From Leucaena leucocephala (lineage: Eukaryota; Streptophyta; Magnoliopsida; Fabales; Fabaceae): 64,000 nt of DNA. Below, piece after piece: positions 11,501-21,178 of the stretch (the first letter of the stretch is position 1; every line of letters begins with the position of its first letter). The stretch spans positions 15,421,001-15,485,000 of the forward strand of contig CM073558.1 of NCBI GenBank assembly GCA_037074615.1. Direction: 5' to 3'. Below the pieces are notes generated by a model. It was not told the origin of the DNA. It saw nothing but the letters and a program-made list of their open reading frames with translations, and did not search any database. Both the position numbers and the translations under genes were made by a program.

Positions 11501-14500
11501 TATACTGAATACTCAAGGGTACACATCATAACAAAACATATCTTAATAAGACTGATGATCACCCTTATTTATAAATAATAGGAAATCCTAATCATAATTA
11601 AATATCTAATACTAATATATTATAATATTTAATCGTGATATATATTATAATATATAAACCTAATATATCATAATATATATTATGATATATAATCCTAATA
11701 TTGTAGAATATCTAATACTAATTCTAATAAAATAATAAAACTTACTTAAATTACTTATTTATATTTTACATATCAATACTCCCTCCCCAAAAAACCTTTG
11801 GCCCCAAGGGTCAAATACCAAGAACGATACTAAAATAGAACCAAGAAGCATTTTAATCCATTCTCCTTTGAACCAAATTTGGACTAGGAGATTTGAGATC
11901 GCCAGTATTATTAGTGTCAAACTTGAAGACATGTTGCAAAGTGTACTCGTAAACCCCTCATAAAAGTTGAGACTTGATGACCCATCAACTCTAAACTTTA
12001 GTTTCATCACTTCCTTTTGCACATTACGTGTGAAAGTTCCTATAAACTATCAATTGTGTTCTGAAAATTGATCTCCTTGGAACGTGTTAAATTTCTTTCA
12101 TCTTGGAGAATGATAGGCTGAATTTTCAGCCTTTTTTGAACTGTTATTTGCACTGCATTAGAATTTTGAGTTTGGTTGGAGTTCTTGGGACTTTCTTGTA
12201 CATCTTTTTGCTCATCAATGGATGCCGAAAGGGAAGACTCATCTTCTTGAACTACCGGGTACTCTTCTTGATCATCCAAAACATCCATTTCCTTTTGCAA
12301 TATTTTATGTGACTCTGTCACATCTTTTTTTACAGGCTGAGTTTTCTGCATAAGGGCGCTCATCATGTCAAGTTTCCTTGCCATATTCTGAAAACGCCGC
12401 TTTGTATCTATACTCATCCTATCAAGATTCCTCGCCATATTCTGAAGACACCGCTCTATATCAATACTCATCCTGTTATTGTGAGTAACCGAGGAAAGAC
12501 CGTTCTGATACCACTGTTATATAATTGTAGAAAGAAAAGAGAAATAGAGAAGAATAGAAGGAGAATAGAAGAGAAACTGAAACTATATTGAATACTTAAG
12601 GGTTCACATCATAATCAAAGCATGTCCCAATAAGACTGATGATCACCCTTATTTATAAGTGATGGAAAATCCTAATCCTAATTAAATATCTAATACTAAT
12701 ATATAATAATATCTAATCATAATATATATTATAATATCTAATCCTAATATATCATAATATATATGTTATGATATATAATCCTAATATCATAGAATATCTA
12801 ATACTAATTCTAATAAAATAATAAAATTATTTAAATTGTTTATTTATATTTTACATATCATGCTCTATAAACTCAGTGGTTATAATGAATAAAATCAAGG
12901 TAGTATTCAGACTCCAGAAAGTCCACAAAGATAATCAAGTTTCTTTTATCCTTAGGTTGTACAAGAACACATCTAATCAATTATAAATTGCAATAAGCAA
13001 CGCAAATTCCTGTTTTCTTACGAATGAACCATAGAAAATATGGTACAGACTATACAACTAAATAAATTCACATGGTGGGGCATAAAGTTCCTATTCATTA
13101 TAGATCATGGGGCTTCCATCCCCTAAATGTCTAGGGCATTGATCCCAAGGTCAGCTCTAGGAACCACAAGTTGAAAACTTTTACCCATTTCCCCATTGGA
13201 GTTTCATTTTGTGTATCGTTACAATGTTTAGGATATATTGTAATTAATTATATCTTAACGGTATTGTAGATTTTACACCCCATTATATACCATGTTATTA
13301 GTTAGTTGCTTCCTAGGAACTAAGATAGCATATTCAAAATGAGGTATCTATATTTCAGAGAGAAAAAATCTCTAAACAAAAACGTGCAGTCAACATGCAG
13401 ACCAACAGACACAGCAACTGATCCCAGTTGGGAAGCAAATGATGTTGCTGACAGAAAAATATACCTAAGATTGGAGGGAAAACTTATCTAGCTCACTCAC
13501 TCGAGACATGGCTTATGCAATATGTGCGGTAAGTTAATTCATGCGCAACACCAAACAAGCACATTTACAAGGCTGCTCATCCTACACTATTTGAAGGACA
13601 CTCTAGGGAAAGGATCACAGAATCATCTCGGAGGTCCATAAAAATGAAGACTATGTCTGCCCTTTGGTGGAACAGAGTTCCACAGCAAGCTATTGCACTT
13701 ATCCAAAGCAATCAAGTAATATGGAGTATGAAAAAAGTGTAGTGGAATTTGCAAATTAAAAATATATGGCACTTAGGATTTGTGAATTACTATGGTTGAA
13801 CCGTTGAATATCATTTTGGAAGACCTGGTAATTAAGTGGGATGAGTCAATGAGTTTGTATTATGGTAATAAATAAATAAAAGTATTGCTCACAACCCAAT
13901 ACAATCTGATAAAATCAAAGCACAGTGAAGTTGACAAGCATTTCATAAAGGAAAATTTGGAAAGTGGTTTAATTTTCACTCCTTGTGCATCAACATATGG
14001 CCAGCTAATTAATGTACTTAGTAAAGAACTCATCATTCAAAGTCATTACTCCAAGCTGAGGATGCAGAACATCTTCATACCAACTTGAGCGGCAACGTGA
14101 AAAAATGCTATGATTATGAGAAAAATTCTGTCGTTATGAAGGGTGTCAAATTAAGAAAATATTAAGGAACAATGTAATTATGATTACGGGTACGTCAAAT
14201 ATTATGGTGTATTTATTAGAATAGGTCAGCTGTGCAATATCAGGAACAATTCTATAATTGATTAGCAGTCAGTTATGATGTATACAATTATCTAGGCTGC
14301 CATGTGATATTCAGAGTGGGAACTGAATTCAGTTTCTTCATCAAATCATCACAGTTAATGAGAATTTGCAAAACATGATCAGGATAGTCTGTACCAAGTG
14401 TGAACAACAGTTAGTTAATTCATCTACTAAATCTATGGTATTTCTTTGGGTTAAACAAATTTATAATTAGCTTGAAGCATATATATATATATGCTCCAAC

Positions 14501-17500
14501 TTGAGAAGTGTTCGAGAGAAATGATTCTGAGTTGTATTCTATTTAATTAATCTGCTAGAAGCTAGTAATTATTTTATTTATCTCATTGTTTTTGCCTGGA
14601 GGTGTTAAAAGTTATCTTAGATATAGAAGATAGTGCAATTGTTAAACTCCATTATTTTCAATAACATAAAGAGAGAGCGTACAACAGGTAAAGGTATATA
14701 TCTCCCTTTAATACCTGAATACTGCATCATGTGATTATTTTCCAATAGCTATTAATGAACAACTTCCCCTAACTCCTCACCTAATAATAGACTTGTAGAC
14801 TTTTACATTGGAACCCCAGCTCTCATGTTATTAGGTAACCAAAGGTGTATATAAACATGAATCGCAATAGTTGAGTTCTTTTCTTTCATCAATAAAGGGA
14901 AAATATTGTGAACTGACCTTGTAGTACATAGTCTCATTTCTGTCATGCAAGCGGTTGAGTATCCGCCACTTGGCCAAGGCATTTGGATCAGAAGGTCCAT
15001 CTCTTGCTTGCACTTGAAGCCTCTTTAAATCAACCACTGTTTACGAACAATATACCAATAGATAAAGTATCAAATAAGAACAATAACACACCCAGTTTAT
15101 AAAGCAATCAAAACCAAAATTGCCATTCTTATCCTATACGGACCAACTAGCTAGAATTGCCAGTATTTTGGGTTGTAGTTTAATGTCAAACAACTTTGCA
15201 GTATCATGCAAAAATGTATTCAACAGACTCACAATTAAAAGAACTAGTAGAACAGAAATGTCTTCAAGTCAAAAGTTTCACAAAAAAAAAAAAAAATCCT
15301 TTTATTTTCAACAGATTTAACAAAAACTGCCTTCAAGTTGTTCAACTAAAGCCCAATAGAGAACTTACCATCAGGGAGAACACGTGTATATATAGAAGAT
15401 ATACAAAGAAATGCTTTCATAGCGTGGAGGGAAAAAATGCTAATGTACTGTCATCAATACCCTTTTTGTATACGGTAAGCAATGAATGAAAGAACTGAGA
15501 GGAGAATATAGTAATATACAAGAAGACAAGTGACCAAATAAACAAAAGTAAAGACGAAATGGATAGAATACTCCAAAGGGAAAAGCTCTCCAGTTCCTAT
15601 GACTATCAGATAAAACATTATCAAAAAACCATTGGTTGAAATGACCTTATCTAAAAATTATAGCCCGACGAACATAAACAAAAAAAAAAATTGTGGCCCA
15701 TGGAATGTCTAGAATCTTCCCCTAAGATTCAGATCCATCCAAATATACCAGACCACAAACAACGAATCACATTTCTCCAGAAATGTTTTGTTTCCTTTCC
15801 CTACGGAACTCTTTAAAATTAACCATGTCTCTCCAGTGAGTGTATAAAGCCACCAAACAATGTAAAAACAAATTACTGGTGGCATCCAAACTTTTCAAAC
15901 ACTGCGCACAGATATCAAGAGACAAATAATCATTATTTCCTGCAACAGATCTGCCAGATTCATTCTCTCAAGTAACATACAACAATAACAATAAGACTTA
16001 TCCATTAAGTAGAATCGGCTATATGGATTGCAAGGTGTTGTTGTACTCTATCAACAACTAAATTTTTTAATAGATTGTTAACCAAAAAATCTCATTCAAT
16101 AATTTCATTAAGCGCTTCTCTATCCCTTTTTAAAGACTCCATACTCTCAGATCTACCCTCCTCATAACAAAACAAATTATTGAACACTAGAACCAGCCTA
16201 CATTAGAATGCCTTAATTTCCAAATTTTGAATGCAGAATTAACTCTATCGTCAGCTCACCGAAAGACCACCAAAAAATATTAATACAATTTTGAACAAGA
16301 AAGAGAAAAAATATATATAAATACATACTAAAGCGTTCAATCTGTAGTTCAGTAGACATAACGTTTGGAGGAAGCAATCCTCGTAGATCAAGACGATCCC
16401 GTTCTGTCATGGTAAAAGCTGTTCCCTAATATTAAAATACCAAAGTGCAATTAGTTTTGTATTTAGATTTGATCCAGGCAAATGTAAAATTCACAATTAT
16501 TTTAATAAAAAATTGTTATCTTAACAAAAAAAAATTGGTAAATGGAACATGCTCTTCATGCAAAAGCTCGATTTCCTCATTCAACATAAGCACAAGTGTG
16601 AATGGGACGAGTATTTATTTGATTCATAAACTCCAGTGAAAGTCAGACTAGGCAAATGACCATAATGAACAAAAAAGGATTTGCAGCAAATTTCAAGTGC
16701 ATTTTCTAACATGATGTAACTGACCAGCTGAAGACAGGGATCACTTATGTATAGATTGCAGCTTCTACAGAAGAATTAGGACAACTATATGAAAATTAGG
16801 GAGCATGTAAGTTTCAGAAGCCAGGTCAGAAATTTTATTGGATGAGCAAATCTTCAAAAAAAAGTCAACATGAAAAAAGAATTAGAAAATTGGAAGGAAG
16901 CTACCAATGTGAAGAATAAGTCATGAATATAGGCTTGATCGTCTATATGTAGGCAGAAGGAAGTTGTTCAGCTGTTCAATTGTATGTTGTTACCCCGGGT
17001 TTGTGGAGGAGGGAGATTTAAAAAATATAAACAGAGGGAAGGTTCTGCGGAAGAGTCATTAGAGAATTTAGAGTAATCCTAGTTGCTGAAGTTTTTCTTA
17101 TTTCTTGAATAACGAACTTTGAAAGCTAAGCTGCTAAAGGGTGTATACGACCCATTTATGAATAAAATAGTAGGTAGTGCGTATTGCCCCATACTATATT
17201 TTGATACTACAGGGAAATTAGATTCTGTACTCACGCAAAAAATTATGAAGCATCAAATATAAAATGCATGTAATCAGACAGCAATTTCCCAGCAAGTAAA
17301 ACAATCGAAATTGTTGAAATTACTATAAAACTAAAACCTCTACCGTACAAAATCAACAAAGTAGTGAACAGAAGACAAGAAATTAAGTTGGCATTTAAAA
17401 AAAATCAAATTTACAGTTTAAATTAAACAGAATGCACAAACAGCAACCCAGCAGCCAGTGCAATCCAACTTTCAAATCATAAATAAATACCACATACTCA

Positions 17501-17723
17501 ATAATTAACGATCTAAACAAAAAGAAAATGTGAGACATACTTTATTAAACCATGGGTCGTGGAGAATATCAAGGCTGCGCTTGTGAACTATGGTAGGACG
17601 GCTGCCTTCAGTTGTGTAAGATCTGGTGATGAATAGCGATGGAGTAGCACTGGTAGCGTGCCGTTGGAATCGTTTGAGCAGAGAAGAAGAAAGCCTGATC
17701 TTGTTGTAGAAGAAGTTCGCCAT
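8399..17723 (-). CDS. NAD-ME1: NAD-dependent malic enzyme, mitochondrial; 5' half (exons 1-5, spliced)
   Basis: The enzyme oxidatively decarboxylates malate to pyruvate and CO2 with NAD in the mitochondrial matrix. Five exons on the minus strand (183, 97, 119, 168 and 129 bp) splice with GT-AG borders to 232 open codons, against about 620 residues in plant NAD-ME, so the NAD-binding half lies left of the window. Residues 1-38 are rich in Ser and Arg with no acidic residue, as expected of a matrix targeting peptide. The catalytic-domain motifs VYTPTVG (general-acid Tyr), SRILGLGDLG (malate-binding Arg) and GKLDLY (catalytic Lys) are all present. The sequence resembles the 62 kDa subunit (NAD-ME1 type) more than the 59 kDa one; that subunit call is from memory. 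Introns are 1115, 1292, 5710, 512 and more than 8398 bp. Retroelements fill introns 3 and 5, yet no exon is damaged. Confidence 0.93.
8528..9039 (-). other. Malic enzyme intron 4, no element seen
   Basis: Unbroken non-coding sequence with GT and AG borders. I see no transposon ends, repeats or reading frames. Confidence 0.6.
9040..9207 (-). CDS. NAD-ME1: NAD-malic enzyme exon 4 (YTPTVG motif)
   Basis: This exon is too finely bounded to stand out as an ORF. Acceptor CAG is at 9210-9208 and donor GT at 9039-9038, giving 56 in-frame codons. It encodes IEEYAPVVYTPTVGLVCQ, then GLFRRPRGMYFSAEDRGEM and VYNWPADQ. The Tyr of YTPTVG is the general acid in malic enzymes. The edge of copia element B lies only 27 bp upstream of the acceptor, so branch-point and pyrimidine signals must be in the remaining 26 bp flank or in the LTR. 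Confidence 0.92.
9232..9236. repeat. Target-site duplication of copia B (left)
   Basis: AAGAT, repeated exactly at 12928-12932 directly after the 3' LTR. Confidence 0.85.
9237..9426 (+). repeat. 5' LTR of copia B
   Basis: 190 bp, TG...CA. It matches 11319-11442 plus 12861-12927 once the nested element is taken out. It ends 27 bp or more from exon 4 on the host minus strand. Confidence 0.88.
9427..9440 (+). other. Primer-binding site of copia B
   Basis: TAGTATCAGAGCCA directly after the LTR matches the initiator Met tRNA primer site with one G to A change at the second base. Confidence 0.8.
9533..9786 (+). repeat. Two 127 bp GC-rich tandem repeats in the copia B leader
   Basis: The block beginning GCCGTGCC at 9533 recurs at 9660 with a period of 127 bp. 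Both units contain CCAGCGTCCA, a GTGTGTGTG run and GTTCTCTGTTCC. The block is markedly GC-rich against its surroundings. A shorter GAGTCCAGCA repeat follows at 9887-9985. Confidence 0.8.
10063..10500 (+). pseudogene. Copia B gag remnant
   Basis: MDTLFNGTLKM is probably not the original start. The downstream segments SPMTIVSKNLTLKN, MNQWKTNDLLV, a stop, and ISPQLKRSFMYLPTAKAIWE with AVRESYSYGKDHS are the UBN2-type copia gag N-terminal half. After about 10480 the sequence jumps to the end of reverse transcriptase. Confidence 0.75.
10490..11311 (+). pseudogene. Copia B reverse transcriptase end and RNase H
   Basis: LLKETGMIGCRLSKVPI at about 10507 is joined to a Lys-rich run and then, in a new frame, to MPNIAFAVTIASQYMYAPKK and LRYLKDTPGK. 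RNase H continues with QRVVAKSSAESKLRALS, FYCDNKA, a frame change at 11100, RTKHVDVDRHFIREKVEDG and VADILTKRLPEDVFERF, ending in a stop at 11311. The polypurine tract AAAGGGAAG follows. There are frameshifts at about 10880 and 11100. Confidence 0.8.
11319..11442 (+). repeat. 3' LTR of copia B, left part
   Basis: It starts TATGGTAATT (first G changed to A relative to the 5' LTR) right after the polypurine tract. It is cut at 11442 by a nested element and continues at 12861-12927, ending with CA. Confidence 0.85.
11443..11775 (-). repeat. 3' LTR (element orientation) of the nested small LTR element
   Basis: 333 bp, starting TGTTAGATAATTG and ending ACATATCA on the plus strand. It is very AT-rich, with a run of TATA palindromes at 11610-11700. 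It is collinear with 12515-12860. Confidence 0.85.
12040..12471 (-). CDS. 143-residue ORF inside the small LTR element, unknown function
   Basis: The only sizeable frame in the element, starting 29 bp from the primer site and filling most of the interior. The N-terminus has two copies of a roughly 20-residue unit (MSIDIERCLQNMARNLDR and MSIDTKRRFQNMARKLDM), followed by a charged, Gln- and Asn-rich tail. There is no zinc knuckle and no recognised gag domain. The repeated amphipathic unit suggests a coiled coil, possibly a gag-derived assembly segment as in TR-GAG elements, but this is inference. It could also be a truncated gag that is open by chance. Confidence 0.45.
   Translation of the reverse strand: MSIDIERCLQNMARNLDRMSIDTKRRFQNMARKLDMMSALMQKTQPVKKDVTESHKILQKEMDVLDDQEEYPVVQEDESSLSASIDEQKDVQESPKNSNQTQNSNAVQITVQKRLKIQPIILQDERNLTRSKEINFQNTIDSL
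12500..12513 (-). other. Primer-binding site of the nested small LTR element
   Basis: The minus strand reads TGGTATCAGAACGG one base after the LTR end. Its first nine bases match the initiator Met tRNA primer site, which fixes the orientation of the element. Confidence 0.8.
12515..12860 (-). repeat. 5' LTR (element orientation) of the nested small LTR element
   Basis: 346 bp, starting TGTTATATAATTG and ending ACATATCA on the plus strand. It differs from the other LTR by substitutions and small insertions. Confidence 0.85.
12861..12927 (+). repeat. 3' LTR of copia B, right part
   Basis: It continues the 5' LTR pattern (CTCTATAAA..., AATAAAATCAAGG, GACTCCAGAAAGTCCACA) after the nested element and is followed by the AAGAT duplication. 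Confidence 0.85.
13450..14090 (+). pseudogene. Decayed copia reverse transcriptase/RNase H fragment in intron 3
   Basis: The early part resembles the KLIYLTH and LHYLKDT region of late reverse transcriptase, and 13885-14088 reads SKHSEVDKHFIKENLESGLI and QLINVLSKELI, the C-terminus of copia RNase H. It is strongly decayed, with stops throughout 13450-13880. It is independent of copia B, which ends at 12927. Confidence 0.65.
14091..14917. other. Non-coding part of intron 3
   Basis: Probably contains the decayed 3' LTR of the preceding copia fragment, because an AACTTGAG terminus-like string occurs at 14082 and again at 14499. A short TA microsatellite lies at 14480-14492. No genes are seen. 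Confidence 0.35.
14918..15036 (-). CDS. NAD-ME1: NAD-malic enzyme exon 3
   Basis: Acceptor CAG is at 15039-15037 and donor GT at 14917-14916. It completes the split Met codon and encodes VDLKRLQVQARDGPSDPNAL and LHDRNETMYYK, a strongly conserved part of plant NAD-ME. It is followed by the 5.7 kb intron 3 that holds copia element B. Confidence 0.92.
15979..16165 (-). mobile_element. Truncated RTE-type LINE tail in malic enzyme intron 2
   Basis: It matches the 3' end of the LINE at 18867-21324: both begin (plus strand) with ACAACAATAA-type trinucleotide tails, then CTTATCC, ATTAA and the GTCGACTAC/ATCGGCTAT segment, and share ACTCTATCAA and the ATTAAGCGC/GTTAAAC region. Only about 190 bp of the 3' end is present, as is common for LINEs. 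No target duplication was resolved. Confidence 0.7.
16329..16425 (-). CDS. NAD-ME1: NAD-malic enzyme exon 2
   Basis: Acceptor AG is at 16427-16426 and donor GT at 16328-16327. It encodes GTAFTMTERDRLDLRGLLPP and the start of the malic enzyme N-terminal domain, and ends one base into a Met codon that exon 3 completes. This is 32 codons plus one base. It contains no stop or frameshift. Confidence 0.92.
16426..17540 (-). other. Malic enzyme intron 1, no element resolved
   Basis: AT-rich intron with GT-AG borders. No complete transposon ends, repeats or exons were recognised. Confidence 0.5.
17541..17723 (-). CDS. NAD-ME1: NAD-malic enzyme exon 1 (start codon, transit peptide)
   Basis: It starts with the ATG at 17723, chosen because the following 38 residues form a basic, Ser-rich presequence with an RSYTT stretch near its end and because the reading frame runs directly into the conserved RPTIVHK and DILHDPWFNK segments. 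It ends after AAT-AAA with GT at 17540-17539. The length is 61 codons, phase 0 at the splice. Confidence 0.92.
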
Positions 17724-17880
17724 TGCTGAGCGGAAAAGAGGAATCTTGCCCTCGCAGAAGGAGCAAGTGGTAAAGAAGAGAAGACTTAGTCCAACTGAAG
17801 CAGCGTAATAAATATGGAGAATTGAAGGGGGGAAAAAAACGAAACTAACTGAAAGCGATATATTGGTTTCAATGTTTCAT
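17724..17880 (-). promoter_or_regulatory. 5' leader and candidate core promoter of the malic enzyme gene
   Basis: Reading the minus strand toward the ATG there is a CCAAT-like box near 17859, an AT-rich TATTTATTA stretch about 85-95 bp before the start codon (near 17808-17816), and a pyrimidine-rich leader with several CTTCT runs. The TATA and CCAAT assignments rest on motif and distance only. Confidence 0.3.
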
Positions 17881-18137
17881 GATCGAAAGAAGAAACTTGA
17901 AAACGGATCTACGACGCCCGAAAATTACGGTTATTTATTTCCATGTGTGTGGCCTGGGCTCAGTTTTCTTCCCACATGTACTGCAAAACAAAACTGATCT
18001 CAATTTTTTTAGCAAAGAGAAAGCCACTGGAAAAGGAAAAAAGTTTTTCCCCTTTTGTAGATTAACTTTTGGGCGTAAAATATTTCTAAATTAAGGAGAG
18101 CAGCAGCGTCAATCCATGTAAATGATAAAATATATAA

Positions 18138-18830
18138 TGTGGGTTTGCATGGGTTGAGAATGATAACCCTGTATAAAAAAAATATGAATTATATTTTATA
18201 ATTTAATATTTAATTAAAAATTTTAACTATTTAAGAATGGGTATAGATAGACTTTTATTCTCTAATCATGATACCTATTTATATTATAAAAAAAATCTAT
18301 AATCATAAATTTATAAAATAATATTATATTTATATTTTTAAAAGTTAAATAATATTTATAATGCACTAAAAATAAGGTAACAAAAAGATAATAATTAAAG
18401 TTTATTACATATATAAAAAATAAAGATTGAAATCTGTAGAATATCATATATGTGTAGCGGTATTGCAACACCGATAATTGAATAATTAACAAGTAAAGTA
18501 TAGGAGCAACTTCGGTATTTATGTAAATGTAAGAGTTATGTTCAATATTTTAAAAATGAGTAAGAAGAGTTTAAGCTAAAGTGAAAAGTGTAGAGTTATA
18601 AATAAAATAAGTTAAGAAAAGAAATAAGATTCTAAAAAAATAAAATATATATATATAGGGTTGGGCTAAATAGATATAGCAGTATATTTTGCTCAATATC
18701 CTACCCTACGAGACATTTAGCCCCACCCTGCCCTACTCTGCCCAAATTTGTTTTGGGCAACTTTTTTTAGGTCGGACTTGGCAATTTTTTCCCTGGCTCA
18801 AGCAAGTAAACCAAGCACACAGGCTTGTGA
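18138..18830. mobile_element. hAT-like MITE, related to the one at 62069-62829
   Basis: The interior around 18283-18440 aligns with 62250-62410 (shared AAAAAAATCT, ATAAAATAAT and AGTTAAATAAT segments). Both ends are rich in CCCTACCC/GGGCA motifs, as in the better preserved copy. It has no coding capacity. Its own 8 bp target duplication is not clear, so the limits are approximate. Confidence 0.6.
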
Positions 18831-18899
18831 TTATTTAAAAATTATAATAGTTCATATGATATAATACAACAACAATAAGCCTTATCCCATTAAATGGGG

Positions 18900-19900
18900 T
18901 CGACTACATTGATCATACAACGTTATTGTACTCTATCAAAAACTAATCTTTAAATAGGTTATTGACTAAGAGATCACGCTCAATGACCTCGTTAAACTTT
19001 TTTTTCGGCCTTCCTCTACTTCTTTTAACTAGAATCCATACTGTTTGATCCATACTGTTTAAATAGGTTTAGTTAAAATATCTACTACTAGATTAAATAA
19101 ATAAGGACTCAAGGATTATCCCTGATGTAGACCAATTCTTATTGAAAAATCTACGTCAATGAAGACCATATGCAAGTCTATTCTTTTAGTCTGGTGCCTT
19201 TCCATTAACCCCCTTAATAAATTAATCGCCTTTATTGTAGATATACCCAACATGAAACACACTGATTCTCATTAATATTAGTCTCTAATCTCAACATGTG
19301 TTTAATTACCTATTCCCACAACTTCATAGTGTGACTCACAAGCTTTACCCTCTATAGTTTGCACAATTTTGAATATCCCTTTTATTTTTGTAAATAGGAA
19401 TTAAAGTATTTTTCCTTCAGTTATCGGGCATTTTTTTAGAACTTAAGATCACATTAAAAAGTTTAGCAAGTCACACCACCCCCACTTCGCCTAAATACTT
19501 CCAAATTTCAATAAAAATACCGTCAGGTCCAACAGCTTTACTATTTTCCATTTTCTTAAGCGCCTCTTTAACCTCGCCAATACGGATCCTACAGTAAAAT
19601 GTCAAATTTTGTTCAACTTCTCATGTTAAATTTTCTAACTCATAACTCGACCCTCCTCCCTCATCATTAAACAATTTGTAAAAATAAGTCTTCTACCGTT
19701 CTTTAATATCATTATCTCCAACCAAAACATTGTCTTCTTCATCCTTAATATATTGTACTTGATCCAAATCCCTCGATTTCCTTTCTCTATCTCTTGCAAT
19801 CTTATAAATCTTTCGTTCTCTTGACTTTGTCCCTAACTCCTTATAAAATTTGTCAAAAGCCTTCAAACGAGATGCACTCACTACCTTCTTAGTTTCCTTC
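18900..19900 (-). pseudogene. LINE reverse transcriptase remnant
   Basis: The minus strand reads GEVKEALKKMENSKAVGPDG and IPIYKNKRDIQNCANYRG, the fingers region of LINE reverse transcriptase, with stops between the parts. 19693-19881 (ERKSRDLDQVQYIKDEEDNV) is the linker before it. The catalytic box of the polymerase was not found and may fall in the deleted part. Confidence 0.75.
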
Positions 19901-20270
19901 TTAGCTAAACGATACTTTTCCCAATTTTCAATATTATTACATAAGTGTATAGCTTTTAAACAGTATCTCTTGTTCTTAACTTTCTCTTGTACGTTCTCGT
20001 TTCACCACTAAGTCTCCTTATCTCTAGTTGACCAAAACCTTTAGATTCTCCCAAAATTGCTTTAGCAACCGTTCGGACCTTCTCTGCCATTTCTTTCCAC
20101 ATGATATTAGCATTTTCCTACTCCTCCCAAACCCCTTCATTTAACATATTTCTTTTAAAAGATTCCTTCTTCTCCCCCTTTAATTACCACCACTTGACTC
20201 TTGTGTTTAAAACATGTCGACGTTTTTCCTTTCTACACTTAATACGCACATCAAGGACCATTAACCTATG

Positions 20271-20744
20271 CTAGGTTATCACTCCGTCCCCTGGAATCAC
20301 TTTACAATTTGTACAAAGTCTTCTGTCATGATTCCTTACTAAAAAGAAATCAATCTGTGACCTATGGACTCCACTCTTGTATGTGATCAAGTGCTCCTCC
20401 CACTTCTTAAAGCACGCGTTGACAATCTTAAGATTGTAAGCCAAGAAAAACTCAAGGATAGATTGCCCTTCATTATTAATCTCTCCAAAACCACCATAAG
20501 CCCCTGCATATTGCCCTGCCTCCTTACCAACATGACTATTAAGGTCCCCACCAATACAAATCTTCTCAGTAAGTGGTATGCTTTGAATCAATCCCTCCAA
20601 ATCTTCCCAGAACTTTTGCTTAAGATGTGTTTCTGTTCCCACTTGAGGTGCATAAGCACTAATAACATTGATTGTATCCCTACCAATAAATATGCTTAAA
20701 GATATAATTCTGTCATCAATCATTTTAACATCCACCACATTCAT
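20271..20744 (-). pseudogene. LINE endonuclease domain (apurinic-endonuclease fold)
   Basis: 157 open codons. NVISAYAPQVGTETHLKQKF, ICIGGDLNSHVGKEAG, the Tyr/Gly-rich GAYGGFGEINNEGQSILEFF and HRSQIDFFLVRNHDRR are the exonuclease-endonuclease-phosphatase fold of RTE LINEs. GGDLNSHVG has the metal-binding Asp and Asn, and SQIDFFLV the late Asp; the terminal His region is beyond the frame. Plant copies are often misnamed craniofacial development protein 2-like. The N-terminus is out of frame upstream (to about 20960). Confidence 0.85.
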
Positions 20745-21008
20745 CTTTCACTTTTTATCCACAATGATACCAGCACCATTCCTCGTACCTATTTTACTTG
20801 TGTATCAAAATTTGAACTCATTGATTTCCCGACACTTTTCTCCAACCCATTTAGTTTCCTGAAGACACAAGATGTTAATCTTTTCTTTACCATTACGCCA
20901 CCACCTCCCATGCTTTTTTGCTCATAGTTCCAATATTATAAGTGACAAATCTGATCTTTCTCTCCTAAACTAGCTTCTTTAGCCGCCTTAGTATGTAAGA
21001 GAGCGATA

Positions 21009-21178
21009 ACTCTTGCTCATTTAACACTATATCCGGGCAACGATGCAGCGGTCTTTGCTCACTTCTCACTATACTCGAGCCATATAGCTTGTTACTCTTG
21101 CTCATTTAACACTATATCCGGGCAACGATGCAGCAGCCTTTACTCACTTCTCACTGTACTCGAGCCATACAGTGTGTT
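21009..21178 (-). repeat. Two 85 bp tandem repeats at the LINE 5' end
   Basis: The unit starting ACTCTTGCTCATTTAACA at 21009 recurs at 21094. Both hold ATCCGGGCAACGATGCAGC and CACTTCTCACT. They lie upstream of the endonuclease frame, in the place of the LINE promoter/leader. Confidence 0.85.

Larger units (their letters stand above)
11443..12860 (-). mobile_element. Small non-autonomous LTR element nested in the copia B LTR
   Basis: 1418 bp. Two LTRs (11443-11775 and 12515-12860) flank only 739 bp. On the minus strand an initiator Met tRNA primer site follows the right LTR and a purine tract (GGTTTTTTGGGGAGGGAGTA) precedes the left one, so it is inserted in reverse. The target duplication is TACTA/TGCTC; the uninterrupted 5' LTR of B shows TACTC, so each copy has one change. 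No polymerase or integrase is present. It fits a TRIM or TR-GAG type element that depends on enzymes from another element. Confidence 0.85.
9237..12927 (+). mobile_element. Copia element B, internally deleted, in malic enzyme intron 3
   Basis: Bounded by the exact 5 bp target duplication AAGAT (9232-9236 and 12928-12932). The 5' LTR is 9237-9426, followed by a primer site for initiator Met tRNA. The body goes from gag directly to the end of reverse transcriptase and RNase H, so protease, integrase and most of the polymerase are missing. The 3' LTR is interrupted by another LTR element at 11443-12860. LTR starts (TGTGGTAATT) and the RNase H text show kinship with copia A. Confidence 0.88.

Noticed and set aside
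20364..20862. Plus-strand frames at 20364-20699 and 20668-20862
   Set aside because: They are antisense shadows of the LINE endonuclease on the minus strand.
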